64,000 bases of DNA, from NCBI GenBank assembly GCA_030526355.1, contig JAUNDC010000004.1, positions 62,001 through 126,000 of the forward strand, given 5' to 3'. Numbering within the stretch: the first letter of the stretch is position 1; every line of letters begins with the position of its first letter. The position numbers and the translations under genes were made by a program. The stretch is from Bacillota bacterium (lineage in GTDB: Bacteria; Bacillota; Clostridia; Peptostreptococcales; Anaerovoracaceae). Under the pieces are notes generated by a model. That model was not told where the DNA came from, did not search any database, and saw only the letters and a list, made by a program, of their open reading frames with translations. Below are positions 12,062 through 20,061 of the stretch, one piece after another.

Positions 12062-12754
12062 TCACCATTCCATCAGGAAAGGCCATAAAATAAATATGTA
12101 AAGCGCACCCCATGTACATATATAGGGTCCCAGTGGTCTGACATCGTTCTTTTTATATTTTCCCGATGCAAGGCCGACTGCTGCTGCAATCCCGCTGCAC
12201 AGGCTGGCCCCTATAAGCACAACCACCGTGCCTTTTACACCAAGACATAGCCCCAGGGATGCGAACAGCTTCACATCTCCGAAGCCCAGAACTTCTCTGC
12301 TAAAAGCAGCTCCGCCAAGAACTCCTGTCAGCAGCATCACTCCGCCTCCTGCCAGCGCCCCCAGCAGTGGATCCCACACGCTGCTGTGGTATGGAATGAA
12401 GCCGAAGGCCACTGCTGCCAGCATTATCACGAACTGGTCGGGGATTATCATGTATTTCAGATCTGCAAGCCCTATAATGAGCATTGCCCAGCAAGCAAAC
12501 AGGCCGGCTGCTGCAAACTGCAGATCAAAAAACACAAGCCTGACCAGCAGACATGAGAAGCCTGCTGCGTATACCCATCTCCAAGGAAAGCCTTTGACTC
12601 GCTGAACATAAGGGTCAGTCAGCTCCTGGGGTGGTGTCTGTCCGTAATCGCAGAGCCACTTTGCCGGCATCTTGTTGAATATGTATATTGCTGCAAATCC
12701 TGCGGCTGTTCCCGTCAGAACCGCAGCGACTGCCTTTATTACTATTTCCGTCAT
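12062..12754 (-). CDS. prepilin peptidase-like A24 family aspartic protease
   Basis: 230 residues, seven to eight membrane helices. Two catalytic aspartates fit the A24 pattern: one in ADLKYMIIPD and one in GFGDVKL. It lacks the N-terminal cysteine-rich methyltransferase domain of full PilD enzymes, so it would only cleave prepilin-like leader peptides. No pilus genes occur in the window, so its substrates are encoded elsewhere. It ends about 55 bases upstream of truA and is transcribed in the same direction. Confidence 0.88.
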   Translation of the reverse strand: MTEIVIKAVAAVLTGTAAGFAAIYIFNKMPAKWLCDYGQTPPQELTDPYVQRVKGFPWRWVYAAGFSCLLVRLVFFDLQFAAAGLFACWAMLIIGLADLKYMIIPDQFVIMLAAVAFGFIPYHSSVWDPLLGALAGGGVMLLTGVLGGAAFSREVLGFGDVKLFASLGLCLGVKGTVVVLIGASLCSGIAAAVGLASGKYKKNDVRPLGPYICTWGALYIFILWPFLMEW

Positions 12755-12862
12755 ACCAATATCCCTCCATTATTTCCTTTATTCTATCAATTTCTCTTTT
12801 TTATAACAAGATTATTTTAGGTATTTTGTCGTTTTATGGCAAATGCCGTCGTTTAATTTAAG

Positions 12863-12891
12863 TGGAAAGGCTGCTGGTTTTCGTGTAGAAT
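12863..12891 (+). promoter_or_regulatory. possible promoter of the HPt-like gene
   Basis: TGGAAA, 17-base spacer and TAGAAT, ending about 24 bases before the start codon. The -35 match is only moderate. Confidence 0.4.
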
Positions 12892-12915
12892 TCTATTAAA
12901 AGGAGGGGAATGATT

Positions 12916-13368
12916 ATGATAGATAAATACAGAAATTCTGATGAGCTTATTCAGTTCGCGCGCGGCAATATCTCTGCAAACATCTGCGATGTCTCTGCAG
13001 CCATAACAAACATGGGCAGCAGCATGAGATTGTTCCTCAAGCATTTTGATAACTTCAAAATCAACAATGCCGATCTGCACAGCAGGCTTCAGGTACTGAT
13101 CGACAGCTGCGAATATATCAATGCTGCTGATTTATGCCATTCTGTAAAGGGACTTGCCGGAATGCTGGCTCTGAATGATTTGTATACTCATCTGATAGAG
13201 CTTGAACTGGCTCTGAAAAATGCCGCGGCTTCAGGCGCTGCTACAGGCGCTGCCACAGACGCATCCGGCTCGGAGACGGCAGCTTCAGGCGTGTCTGCTG
13301 AAGCTCTTTATGACGGTCTTGACAGAATAAGAAATGATATGCAGGAGGTGTGCAAAATACAATTTTAA
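12916..13368 (+). CDS. HPt-like (histidine phosphotransfer) domain protein
   Basis: 150 residues. The segment AADLCHSVKGLAGMLALNDL resembles the HPt core, in which a His followed by SxKG lies on a helix of a four-helix bundle; this would receive or pass on phosphate in a multi-step relay. A stretch of about 25 residues rich in Ala, Gly, Ser and Thr interrupts the last part, followed by a final helix. No sensor kinase or receiver gene adjoins it. Start chosen at the second ATG, 9 bases after AGGAGG; the first, at 12910, is only 3 bases away. Family call is tentative. Confidence 0.6.
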   Translation: MIDKYRNSDELIQFARGNISANICDVSAAITNMGSSMRLFLKHFDNFKINNADLHSRLQVLIDSCEYINAADLCHSVKGLAGMLALNDLYTHLIELELALKNAAASGAATGAATDASGSETAASGVSAEALYDGLDRIRNDMQEVCKIQF

Positions 13369-13401
13369 TGCAATTTAAGTGCTTTTTCCGCAGGCTGTCA
13401 C

Positions 13402-13430
13402 TTGCAAGCCTTCTGTCGCCATTATATAAT
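13402..13430 (+). promoter_or_regulatory. promoter of the CoA-acylating aldehyde dehydrogenase gene
   Basis: TTGCAA, 17-base spacer, perfect TATAAT. The leader of about 85 nt contains a 6-bp stem GCTGTA/TACAGC (13460-13482) and a T-rich stretch before the ribosome binding site. Confidence 0.7.
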
Positions 13431-13522
13431 TATTGTATTGGTTTGAATTCAGCTTAAATGCTGTACCGTGGCTCGCTACAGCAGGGCTGCAGATAATTTT
13501 TTCATTGTTTCAGGAGGTAATT

Positions 13523-14893
13523 ATGGAAACAGACAGCAGAGCTTACATAGATGGATATATCGAAAGAGCTCGCAAGGCTCAGGCCGCTTTTGAAAAGCTT
13601 TCTCAGGAAGAGGTCGATATGGCGGTAAAGGCAATCGGCAAAACCGTATATGATAATGCTGAGTTTCTGGCTGAAATCGCAGTAGAAGAAACCGGCATGG
13701 GTAACATTCCCGATAAAATCGCGAAAAACAAACAGAAATCCAAAATCGTATGGAACAATCTGAGAGGCAAAAAATCCAGAGGTATTCTGGATACAGATGA
13801 AACTACGGGTATTACCAGAATCGCCAAGCCTGTGGGTGTTGCTGCGGCTATCACTCCGTGTACAAACCCTATAGTTACTCCTATGAGCAATGCCATGTTC
13901 GCTCTCAAATGCGGCAATGCAATTATCATCACACCGCATCACAAGTCAATCAGATGCAGTACTAAAACCGTAGAAATGATAAATGAAGAGCTTGCAAAGC
14001 TGGGAATGCCTGAAAATCTCATCCAGATCCTTGATGAGCATTCAAGGGAAAACACGAGAAATCTCATTTCTTCAGCCGATGTAGTGGTAGCAACCGGCGG
14101 CGGCGGCATGGTAAACGCTGCCTACAGCTCAGGCAGACCTGCTCTTGGCGTCGGTGCGGGAAATGTCCAGTGCATAATAGATGAGGGCTACGATTACAAA
14201 ACCGCAGTACCTAAAATCATCACCGGCAGAACCTTTGACTATGGAATCATCTGTTCCGGTGAGCAGTCTGTAATCTGTCCGGAAAAGGACTTTGATGCCA
14301 TTATGAATGAATTCGAGGCCAACGGTGGCTATATTGTCAGGGACAAGGATGAACTGGAAAAGGTACGTGGTGCACTTTTCCAGGATGGCAAGCCTAACAG
14401 GCATTCAGTCGGTCAGTCATGTCAGAAGGTCGCTGAACTGGCGGGAATCGACATTCCCGAAGATACGAAAATAATTGTAGTCGAAGCTGAAGGCACCGGC
14501 CTGACTGATTCTTTAGGCGGTGAAAAGATGGCTCCTGTCATTGCAGCCTATAAATACTCGACTCTTGCTGATGGCGTTCAGATCGCCAGAGAAAACCTGG
14601 AAAAAGAAGGAAAAGGCCATAGTGTCTCCTTCCACTCCGATTCGGAGGAACATATCGAATACGTTGGAACAGAGCTCTGCGTTTCAAGATTCGTAATCAA
14701 TCAGGTATGTGCCAGCAGCGCAGGCGGCAGCTTCTACAACGGTCTCGCCCCTACCAATACATTAGGCTGCGGTTCATGGGGCCACAACAGCATATCCGAA
14801 AATCTGGACTACAAGCATCTGATGAACGTTTCCAGAATCGCACGTTATATGCCGGATAACCACGTTCCGACCGATGAGGAGCTGTGGGGCTGA
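13523..14893 (+). CDS. CoA-acylating aldehyde dehydrogenase, succinate-semialdehyde dehydrogenase (SucD)-like
   Basis: 456 residues from the ATG that follows AGGAGG by 5 bases; the frame is open further upstream but without a usable start. The catalytic cysteine is C244 in GIICSGEQSV, and the fold's TPCTNPIVTP and nucleotide-binding regions are present. There is no fused alcohol dehydrogenase domain. Overall pattern, including GCGSWGHNSIS and the C-terminal EELWG, is closest in my memory to SucD of Clostridium kluyveri, which reduces succinyl-CoA to succinate semialdehyde. Acetaldehyde or sulfoacetaldehyde dehydrogenase are alternatives. Monocistronic: own promoter and own terminator. Confidence 0.88.
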   Translation: METDSRAYIDGYIERARKAQAAFEKLSQEEVDMAVKAIGKTVYDNAEFLAEIAVEETGMGNIPDKIAKNKQKSKIVWNNLRGKKSRGILDTDETTGITRIAKPVGVAAAITPCTNPIVTPMSNAMFALKCGNAIIITPHHKSIRCSTKTVEMINEELAKLGMPENLIQILDEHSRENTRNLISSADVVVATGGGGMVNAAYSSGRPALGVGAGNVQCIIDEGYDYKTAVPKIITGRTFDYGIICSGEQSVICPEKDFDAIMNEFEANGGYIVRDKDELEKVRGALFQDGKPNRHSVGQSCQKVAELAGIDIPEDTKIIVVEAEGTGLTDSLGGEKMAPVIAAYKYSTLADGVQIARENLEKEGKGHSVSFHSDSEEHIEYVGTELCVSRFVINQVCASSAGGSFYNGLAPTNTLGCGSWGHNSISENLDYKHLMNVSRIARYMPDNHVPTDEELWG

Positions 14894-14912
14894 TTTGACT
14901 AGTAATTATGGA

Positions 14913-14968
14913 GGGGCTATCGCACAGTTGACCAATCAGGTCAGCCGGAGCGATAGCCCCTTTCCTTT
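14913..14968 (+). terminator. terminator after the aldehyde dehydrogenase gene
   Basis: Eleven-base arms GGGGCTATCGC (14913-14923) and GCGATAGCCCC (14950-14960) pair perfectly, with a second inner stem TTGACC/GGTCAG, followed by TTTCCTTT. Confidence 0.8.
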
Positions 14969-15038
14969 GCAGTTTGCCACTGTCTGGCTCCTACTACTGC
15001 AAACCGACTCAGTAATCTCGCACTATTACCGTCCGTGA

Positions 15039-15067
15039 TTGACATAGTTTTCCATTTCGTGTATAAT
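15039..15067 (+). promoter_or_regulatory. fully consensus sigma-A promoter
   Basis: TTGACA, exactly 17 bases, TATAAT: no mismatch. The -10 box overlaps the left arm of a CGTGTA-N25-TACACG element, so a protein bound there would block transcription. Confidence 0.8.
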
Positions 15068-15094
15068 TCATATTATATCTATTATTTTTACACG
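15058..15094. repeat. CGTGTA-N25-TACACG element, copy 1
   Basis: Arms CGTGTA (15058-15063) and TACACG (15089-15094) separated by 25 bases. The left arm overlaps the -10 box of the consensus promoter. The inner sequence is A+T-rich and is not shared with the other copies, except for a TATTTTTACACG right end shared with copy 2. Confidence 0.6.
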
Positions 15095-15245
15095 TTTATA
15101 ATTTGTGTGGTGATACCAGAACATGAATAAGGACTTTTCAGCAGTCAAAATAGCCGTTTTTTATGTAATAATATGTAATTATTAGCTATTTTTACAACCA
15201 ATTGTGCTGTTATGCAACTTCAAAAATCACCCTAAGTCAAAAAAA

Positions 15246-15282
15246 CGTGTATTTTTCTCACTATAATTTCTATTTTTACACG
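15246..15282. repeat. CGTGTA-N25-TACACG element, copy 2
   Basis: Arms at 15246-15251 and 15277-15282, again separated by exactly 25 bases. It ends 15 bases before the start codon of the nuclease-like gene and encloses a TATAAT. Confidence 0.6.
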
Positions 15283-15297
15283 AAACGAGGTGACAAA

Positions 15298-16110
15298 ATG
15301 AAAGATCAGGATATTTACTTAACGCTCAGGCTTAATGATTATCGAAATCGTCTGAAAAAAGAACGAAAAGAACTCCGTTTACTGCCTGATGGGAGTCTCG
15401 GTTTCAGACAGTCTTCCAGCTCTACTGAATATGTACACCTTTATAAAGACAAAGAACTTGATAGTTCCTATATTCGCAAAGGTATCACAAAAAACGATCA
15501 TATTACAAGCAAGCTGGCCAGAAAAAAATACCTGCAGGCATCTATCAAAATGCTTGAAAAAGAAATAAGTCTGCTTGAAAATTACCTTTCCAGACATATC
15601 GAACCTACTACACAGAACATACTGGATACATTACCTTTGAAGTATCAGCAGCTGCCAGAGGAATTGTATTTCCCTCAAAAAAGGGCCGGTCAGAAATGGC
15701 AGAATCAGCCCTTTGAGCAAAACTCTAAAAACCTTCACGAAAAAGTTCACATCACAAGCAAAGGGCTTCGCGTACGCAGCAAGTCAGAACTGATTATTGC
15801 GGAAAAGCTGGACGCTCTGGGGATTCCATACAGATACGAAGCACTGATTCACTATAAAAATCTTACATTCAGTCCCGATTTCACCATATATTTAAATGGT
15901 GTTCTGAAATACTGGGAACACTGCGGAATGATGTCAGATCCTAAATATCGTAAGTATAACACGTGGAAACTGGATATATATGAAGAAATGGGTATTGTTC
16001 CTTGGAATAATCTCATCATTACCTATGATACGGTCGACGGAGCCATAAACAGTTCTGTAATTGACGCTGAAATCAGTAACAAGCTGCTCAGCAGCACCAT
16101 ATATGGTTAA
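15298..16110 (+). CDS. putative PD-(D/E)XK-fold nuclease-like protein of unknown function
   Basis: 270 residues; start at the ATG that follows GAGGTG. The N-terminal third is charged and partly coiled-coil (residues 65-100). The C-terminal part (about 150-240) resembles a restriction-endonuclease-like fold: S163/E164 in a helix before a strand, then FSPDFTIY with P193-D194, then YWEHCG with E207. The usual lysine of (D/E)XK is not in register, so activity is uncertain. The gene is visibly richer in A+T than its neighbours and has no co-transcribed partner. It has an unusually elaborate upstream region and is followed by a 97-nt nested hairpin. No firm function can be assigned. Confidence 0.75.
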   Translation: MKDQDIYLTLRLNDYRNRLKKERKELRLLPDGSLGFRQSSSSTEYVHLYKDKELDSSYIRKGITKNDHITSKLARKKYLQASIKMLEKEISLLENYLSRHIEPTTQNILDTLPLKYQQLPEELYFPQKRAGQKWQNQPFEQNSKNLHEKVHITSKGLRVRSKSELIIAEKLDALGIPYRYEALIHYKNLTFSPDFTIYLNGVLKYWEHCGMMSDPKYRKYNTWKLDIYEEMGIVPWNNLIITYDTVDGAINSSVIDAEISNKLLSSTIYG

Positions 16111-16117
16111 GATGCTA

Positions 16118-16214
16118 AAACCGCAGCACTGACTGATTTCGAACCGCCTCCAAACGTTATACCAAAAATGTAACGATTGAAGGCTGGTTCATATTTTCGT
16201 CAATACTGCGGTTT
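16118..16214. terminator. 97-nt nested hairpin between convergent genes, probable bidirectional terminator
   Basis: Five collinear helices fold into one rod: AAACCGCAG/CTGCGGTTT outside, then TGAC/GTCA, GAACCGCC/GGC-GGTTC (one bulge) and CGTTAT/GTAACG inside, separated by near-symmetrical internal loops. On either strand the outer arm ends in T residues, and the flanking genes converge on it. It is longer and more ornate than a normal terminator, so a structured small RNA or a relic of a small transposable element is also possible. Confidence 0.5.
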
Positions 16215-16233
16215 ATTATTTACTGACAAATCG

Positions 16234-17088
16234 TCATTTGCCAAAATTCACTTTAATATCTCCATATTCAGAGAACAGCTTCAGTTTATTGGCGCCTGTT
16301 CCACCATTATATCTGCACTCATAATCATCCTGCTTCTTATCGCCTATGCACAGTGAACCTGAATCTGTGCCGGCCGCAATGCTGTACTGGCTTTCTGCCA
16401 GAGCTGTATCAATCTGCAGACTTCCGTTTTCCATTTCAACCTCACACAGTCCCTTTATCTCTCCCGCCAGGTTGCAGTCACCGTACTCATTTTCGATCTT
16501 CAGACTCTGACTGATGATATCCGTACATTTTATATCCCCATTCTCAACATCCAGCTCACCACTGTCAAATGCAACCCCGGCGAAGGAAACATCTCCATAA
16601 TCTGAATCTACAGAAATTCTGCCGGTTTCAATTCCCGAAAGCTCCACATCACCGTTTTCTGTCTCAATGTCTATCGAGTCCAGAGCTCTGCCGTCACTGC
16701 AGGTCACTTCAACGAAAGGCGCATAATCTCTGCCGCTTAAATTGATGGTAAACCAGCTTTCCTCATGAGCCTCGCTAATTATCAGCCTGCCGTTTTCATT
16801 CTGCACAGCCGGCGGATTCATATTCTCCCCGTAACCTACTCTTACAGAATCGTGATTGCCACTTTTAATGCGAACATCATAGTCTCCCTTTATTACCAGC
16901 GAGCTGAAATCCGAATCATGCTCCCAGTACTTCATTTCACCAGGGCCAGCCGAAAACCATTGGTACTCATCGGCTACCTTATCCATATTTCCGACACCGC
17001 CCATAGCAAGACCCACAATGAAAAGCACAATGCCGACACCAGCTGCAGCAGCGCATATTACAAAAAACCTCTTCAATCCTCTGCTCAT
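16234..17088 (-). CDS. DUF4097-type membrane-anchored beta-repeat protein
   Basis: 284 residues: one membrane helix at about residues 8-30, then an extracytoplasmic region made of short repeating beta units with the alternating pattern (ENGDVELSG, DYGDVSFAG, ENGDIKCTD, EYGDCNLAG, ENGSLQID). This is the DUF4097 right-handed beta-helix-like domain, often called putative adhesin, but mostly found with PadR/DUF1700 partners in Firmicutes. It overlaps the DUF1700 gene by 4 bases. The molecular role of the family is unknown. Confidence 0.82.
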   Translation of the reverse strand: MSRGLKRFFVICAAAAGVGIVLFIVGLAMGGVGNMDKVADEYQWFSAGPGEMKYWEHDSDFSSLVIKGDYDVRIKSGNHDSVRVGYGENMNPPAVQNENGRLIISEAHEESWFTINLSGRDYAPFVEVTCSDGRALDSIDIETENGDVELSGIETGRISVDSDYGDVSFAGVAFDSGELDVENGDIKCTDIISQSLKIENEYGDCNLAGEIKGLCEVEMENGSLQIDTALAESQYSIAAGTDSGSLCIGDKKQDDYECRYNGGTGANKLKLFSEYGDIKVNFGK

Positions 17089-17699
17089 CCCTGATACCTC
17101 CTTTCTGTTTTCTGCGCCTTGTATACCTCATTTTTATTTCTGAGCCACTTCACCATGGCAGCGACAATTTTTCTGAGTCCGATTACTGCCAGTACACCAA
17201 TTGCAGCAAACAGAGCAAGGCTGAGAAGTCCTCCACCAATAAGCATCACTGCAACAGACAACGTCACCGGAATCACCATAATCCCCAGCACCAACATACC
17301 TAGAGCAGCAACAAGTACTCCAATTACAGCGGCAAACACCGAAACCACCACAGCAAGTGCCACTGCAAAACCGCATACCGCCAGTGCTACCAGTGCTATG
17401 GCAGCAGGTATTGACAAAGGCGCCGAACAAATACCTATAATCACCCACCATACTGCAGAAAGACCCTTGCGAGCTGTTGACCCGCTCTCCTCGTCAAGCC
17501 GTCTTACGGCATATTCTGACTTTATCTGTCCCGCAATTTTTTTAGGGCTGTCCAGTCCCTCCAATACCTCCTGCTCCCTGTCAGGACCTGCCTCATCAAA
17601 ATATTCCTCATAGTATTCTACTGCTGCGTCGATTTCATCCTGAGGCAGATTTCGCAACTCTCTTCGCAGCGCTTCAATAAATTCATTTCTGTTCATCAT
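17085..17699 (-). CDS. DUF1700 family membrane protein
   Basis: 204 residues from the ATG at 17699, which has AGGAGG five bases upstream; the open frame continues upstream but that part lies inside padR. The N-terminal domain (MNRNEFIEALRRELRNLP...YYEEYFDEA) is the helical DUF1700 part. From residue ~85 several very hydrophobic segments rich in Ala, Val and Gly follow, and the C terminus is charged. Middle gene of padR-DUF1700-DUF4097, an arrangement repeated in many Firmicutes and thought to sense or respond to envelope conditions. Confidence 0.82.
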   Translation of the reverse strand: MMNRNEFIEALRRELRNLPQDEIDAAVEYYEEYFDEAGPDREQEVLEGLDSPKKIAGQIKSEYAVRRLDEESGSTARKGLSAVWWVIIGICSAPLSIPAAIALVALAVCGFAVALAVVVSVFAAVIGVLVAALGMLVLGIMVIPVTLSVAVMLIGGGLLSLALFAAIGVLAVIGLRKIVAAMVKWLRNKNEVYKAQKTERRYQG

Positions 17700-18042
17700 T
17701 TTCACCTCCTGTACCCATACCTTTCTTTTTATCAGCCGGCAATGCCAGAAATCCATCAATAGCAGTTCTGTATTCCTCCCAGTCGTTTTGATATTCCTCC
17801 AGTTTCTGCCGTCCCGCATCCGTTATGGAATAATATCTCCTGTTCCTTCCCTGATAAGGCTCATCATATGTTCTGCACAGTTTTTCCTTCTGGAGCCGTC
17901 TCAGCACCGGGTACAACGTGGATTCCGATATGCTGACTGCCTGCTTCATGGACTGGGTTATCTCATATCCATAGGTATCGCCTCTGCTCAATATGGAAAG
18001 AGCACATGCGTCAAGCAGACCGGACTCAATCTTAAAAGCCAT
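17683..18042 (-). CDS. PadR family transcriptional regulator
   Basis: 119 residues from the ATG at 18042 (AAGGAGG upstream); a longer frame exists but would start inside the promoter. It has the PadR winged helix: LLDACALSILSRGDTYGYEITQ, then SESTLYPVLRRLQKEKL and the wing GRNRRYYSITDAGRQKLEEY. It probably represses its own operon with the two membrane proteins, with which it overlaps by 17 bases. Confidence 0.92.
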   Translation of the reverse strand: MAFKIESGLLDACALSILSRGDTYGYEITQSMKQAVSISESTLYPVLRRLQKEKLCRTYDEPYQGRNRRYYSITDAGRQKLEEYQNDWEEYRTAIDGFLALPADKKKGMGTGGENDEQK

Positions 18043-18107
18043 CCTTTTACCTCCTTGTACAGCTGCAGTTCTATAGATGCCTGCAGATATATTATCTTGC
18101 AAGCAAT

Positions 18108-18136
18108 ACTATACGCCATATAATATTATTTGTCAA
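18108..18136 (-). promoter_or_regulatory. promoter of the padR-DUF1700-DUF4097 operon
   Basis: Minus strand shows TTGACA, 17 bases, TATAGT, about 65 bases upstream of the padR ATG. Upstream of it lies a perfect 10-bp inverted repeat GGAAATATCG-AAA-CGATATTTCC (18183-18205) that could be an operator. Confidence 0.75.
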
Positions 18137-18182
18137 GCACCTACTTTATTTTGCTGTGAGAAATACCAAATGTTGATATTCC

Positions 18183-18205
18183 GGAAATATCGAAACGATA
18201 TTTCC
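18183..18205. repeat. perfect inverted repeat upstream of padR
   Basis: Arms GGAAATATCG and CGATATTTCC with a 3-base centre. It lies between the padR promoter and the dus terminator. It may be an operator or an alternative hairpin; no T run follows, so it is not a normal terminator. Confidence 0.5.
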
Positions 18206-18213
18206 TTTATAAT

Positions 18214-18269
18214 AAAAAAAAAAGGGTGTCGCCCTAACGGTAAAAAATCGTTAACGCGACAACTCCCTT
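18214..18269 (-). terminator. terminator after the dus gene
   Basis: On the minus strand an outer stem of about nine pairs (AGGGAG..GTCGC with GCGACACCCT) and an inner TAACG/CGTTA stem are followed by ten T residues. Confidence 0.8.
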
Positions 18270-18276
18270 GCATTTC

Positions 18277-19233
18277 TCATTTTATTATACTGCGTATGGC
18301 TTCACGCATTTTATCAATGTCATCAATCTGATTTATTTCTCTCTTGATGGCAGATGCACCGTGCATTCCTTTCACATACCAGCCCACATGCTTTCTCATT
18401 TCGCGTACTGCAATCCTTTCGCCTTTGTCCTGTGCTACAAGATCAATATGACGCAGCAGCATACGTACCTTTTCCTCATTTGACGGCGCAGGCGGTATGG
18501 CGTCCCCTTTCCATAGGGCAGCTGCATCCCTGAATATCCACGGATTGCCTAAGGCGCCGCGTGCTATCATCACACCATCACATCCGGTCCGTTCAAGCAT
18601 TGCAACAGCATCCTCTCCTGTATATACATCCCCGTTTCCTATGACAGGAATTCTGACAGCCTTTTTCACATCTGCAATCACCTGCCAGTCAGCTTCGCCC
18701 TCATAATACTGCTCACGTGTACGACCATGAACAGTGACCGCCGCTGCTCCTGCCGCTTCAAGAGCCTTTGCAGTTTCGACTGCGAGATTTTCTTCCCTTG
18801 TAAAGCCCATCCTTATTTTGGCGGTCACAGGCTTGCCGGCCGCTTTTACCATAGCACACACCACATCATAAAGAAGCTCAGGCCTTCGAAGCAGAGCCGA
18901 ACCTTCTCCGTTTTTTACGATTTTGGGGACAGGACAGCCTACGTTAAGATCAAGCAATACGTTATCGCGATCTTTCAATTCCTTTGCAGCAAACTCCATT
19001 ATCTCGGGCTCGCTGCCAAACAGCTGGAAAGCCACAGGTCCTTCAGCTTCTCCGATTTCCAGCAGCTTGCCTGTCTTTCGATCACCGTACCACAGACCTT
19101 TGCCGCTTACCATCTCTGTATACACCAAAGAAGCCCCTTGCTCTGCGCAGAGGCTTCTCATCGACTTGTCCGTAATACCCGCCAGAGGTGCGAGTACAAA
19201 TGGGTTTTTTAGCTCAATGTTCTGTATCTTCAT
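18277..19233 (-). CDS. dus: tRNA-dihydrouridine synthase
   Basis: 318 residues; FMN enzyme that reduces uridines in tRNA D-loops. N-terminal PFVLAPLAGITDKSMR, the catalytic-loop segment LNVGCPVPKIVKNGEGSALLRRPEL with its Cys, and VHGRTREQYYEGEADW are all typical of the DusB branch found in Firmicutes. The start codon lies within the 3' end of coaX (20-base overlap), so both genes are co-transcribed. Confidence 0.95.
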   Translation of the reverse strand: MKIQNIELKNPFVLAPLAGITDKSMRSLCAEQGASLVYTEMVSGKGLWYGDRKTGKLLEIGEAEGPVAFQLFGSEPEIMEFAAKELKDRDNVLLDLNVGCPVPKIVKNGEGSALLRRPELLYDVVCAMVKAAGKPVTAKIRMGFTREENLAVETAKALEAAGAAAVTVHGRTREQYYEGEADWQVIADVKKAVRIPVIGNGDVYTGEDAVAMLERTGCDGVMIARGALGNPWIFRDAAALWKGDAIPPAPSNEEKVRMLLRHIDLVAQDKGERIAVREMRKHVGWYVKGMHGASAIKREINQIDDIDKMREAIRSIIK

Positions 19234-20035
19234 TGATTTCGTGTTTCTTCACTTTCTTGTTTTTTCTGTATATAAGCTCCAGCCCTTCAAGGGTAAGCAT
19301 CTTGTCCACATGGTCTATGCAGTCGATTCCCGCATCTATCATGGAAGCCAGCCCGCCTGTAGCGATAACCTTGACCTCCTTATCGCTGTGGCTGTACTCC
19401 TGAAGTTCCTTTTTCATCTTACGTACAATATAATCCACCATTCCCATATGGCCGTACACCAGACCTGACTGCATACTGTTGATAGTGTTCCTGCAGATAA
19501 CATGTCCAGGCTCTTCCAGTTCAACCTTCGGGAGCTTGGCAGTCTTCTCGCAGAGAGCCTCGGATGCTATCTTAAGCCCCGGAGCTATGGTTCCGCCTAT
19601 GTATTCCGCTTTTTCGGAAATGGCACAGAATGTTGTTGCCGTTCCGAAATCTATGATTATCAACGGTCCTCCGTATTTGGCATGGGCTGCGACTGCATTT
19701 ACTATTCTGTCCGAGCCTACCTGTTTCGGGTTATCGTATTTAACTATAAGTCCTGTTTTGATTCCCGGGCCTATCACAATGGCTTTCTTGTTGAAATATT
19801 TCATGGAAAGATGCTGCAGTGTGTAAAGTACTGATGGCACTACTGTTGATATAATTACATCTTTAACCTGATTTTTGTCAAGTCCTTCATATTCAAAAAG
19901 CTGCCCGATAATCATACCGTACTCATCCGCGCTTTTGCCATTATCGGTTTCAAGCCTCCAGTTGGTGATCATTTTACCGTCTTTGAATACGCCCAGTACA
20001 ATGTTAGTATTTCCTACATCGAATGCAAGTAGCAT
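19214..20035 (-). CDS. coaX: type III pantothenate kinase
   Basis: 273 residues from the ATG at 20035, with GGAGG 7-8 bases upstream; an ATG seven codons earlier was rejected. First step of coenzyme A synthesis. The phosphate-binding DVGNTN motif is at residues 6-11, and the other ASKHA-fold motifs (GSDRIVNAVAAHAKYG, DFGTATTF, GGLASMIDAGI) are present. Type III enzymes have a high ATP Km and usually need a monovalent cation. Confidence 0.95.
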   Translation of the reverse strand: MLLAFDVGNTNIVLGVFKDGKMITNWRLETDNGKSADEYGMIIGQLFEYEGLDKNQVKDVIISTVVPSVLYTLQHLSMKYFNKKAIVIGPGIKTGLIVKYDNPKQVGSDRIVNAVAAHAKYGGPLIIIDFGTATTFCAISEKAEYIGGTIAPGLKIASEALCEKTAKLPKVELEEPGHVICRNTINSMQSGLVYGHMGMVDYIVRKMKKELQEYSHSDKEVKVIATGGLASMIDAGIDCIDHVDKMLTLEGLELIYRKNKKVKKHEINEDTEH

Positions 20036-20061
20036 GGTTGTCCCTCCGCTCCGCAAAATTT

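Larger units (their letters stand above)
14969..15297 (+). promoter_or_regulatory. complex upstream region of the nuclease-like gene
   Basis: About 330 bases without a normal gene. In order it contains an 8-bp inverted repeat TTTGCAGT/ACTGCAAA (14966-15003), a fully consensus promoter (15039-15067), two copies of the CGTGTA-N25-TACACG element (15058-15094 and 15246-15282), a possible 20-codon reading frame (15123-15185), and an A+T-rich hairpin AAAATAGC/GCTATTTT (15147-15192) whose right arm runs into five T residues. The second element encloses another TATAAT (15262-15267), 30 bases before the start codon. Confidence 0.55.
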
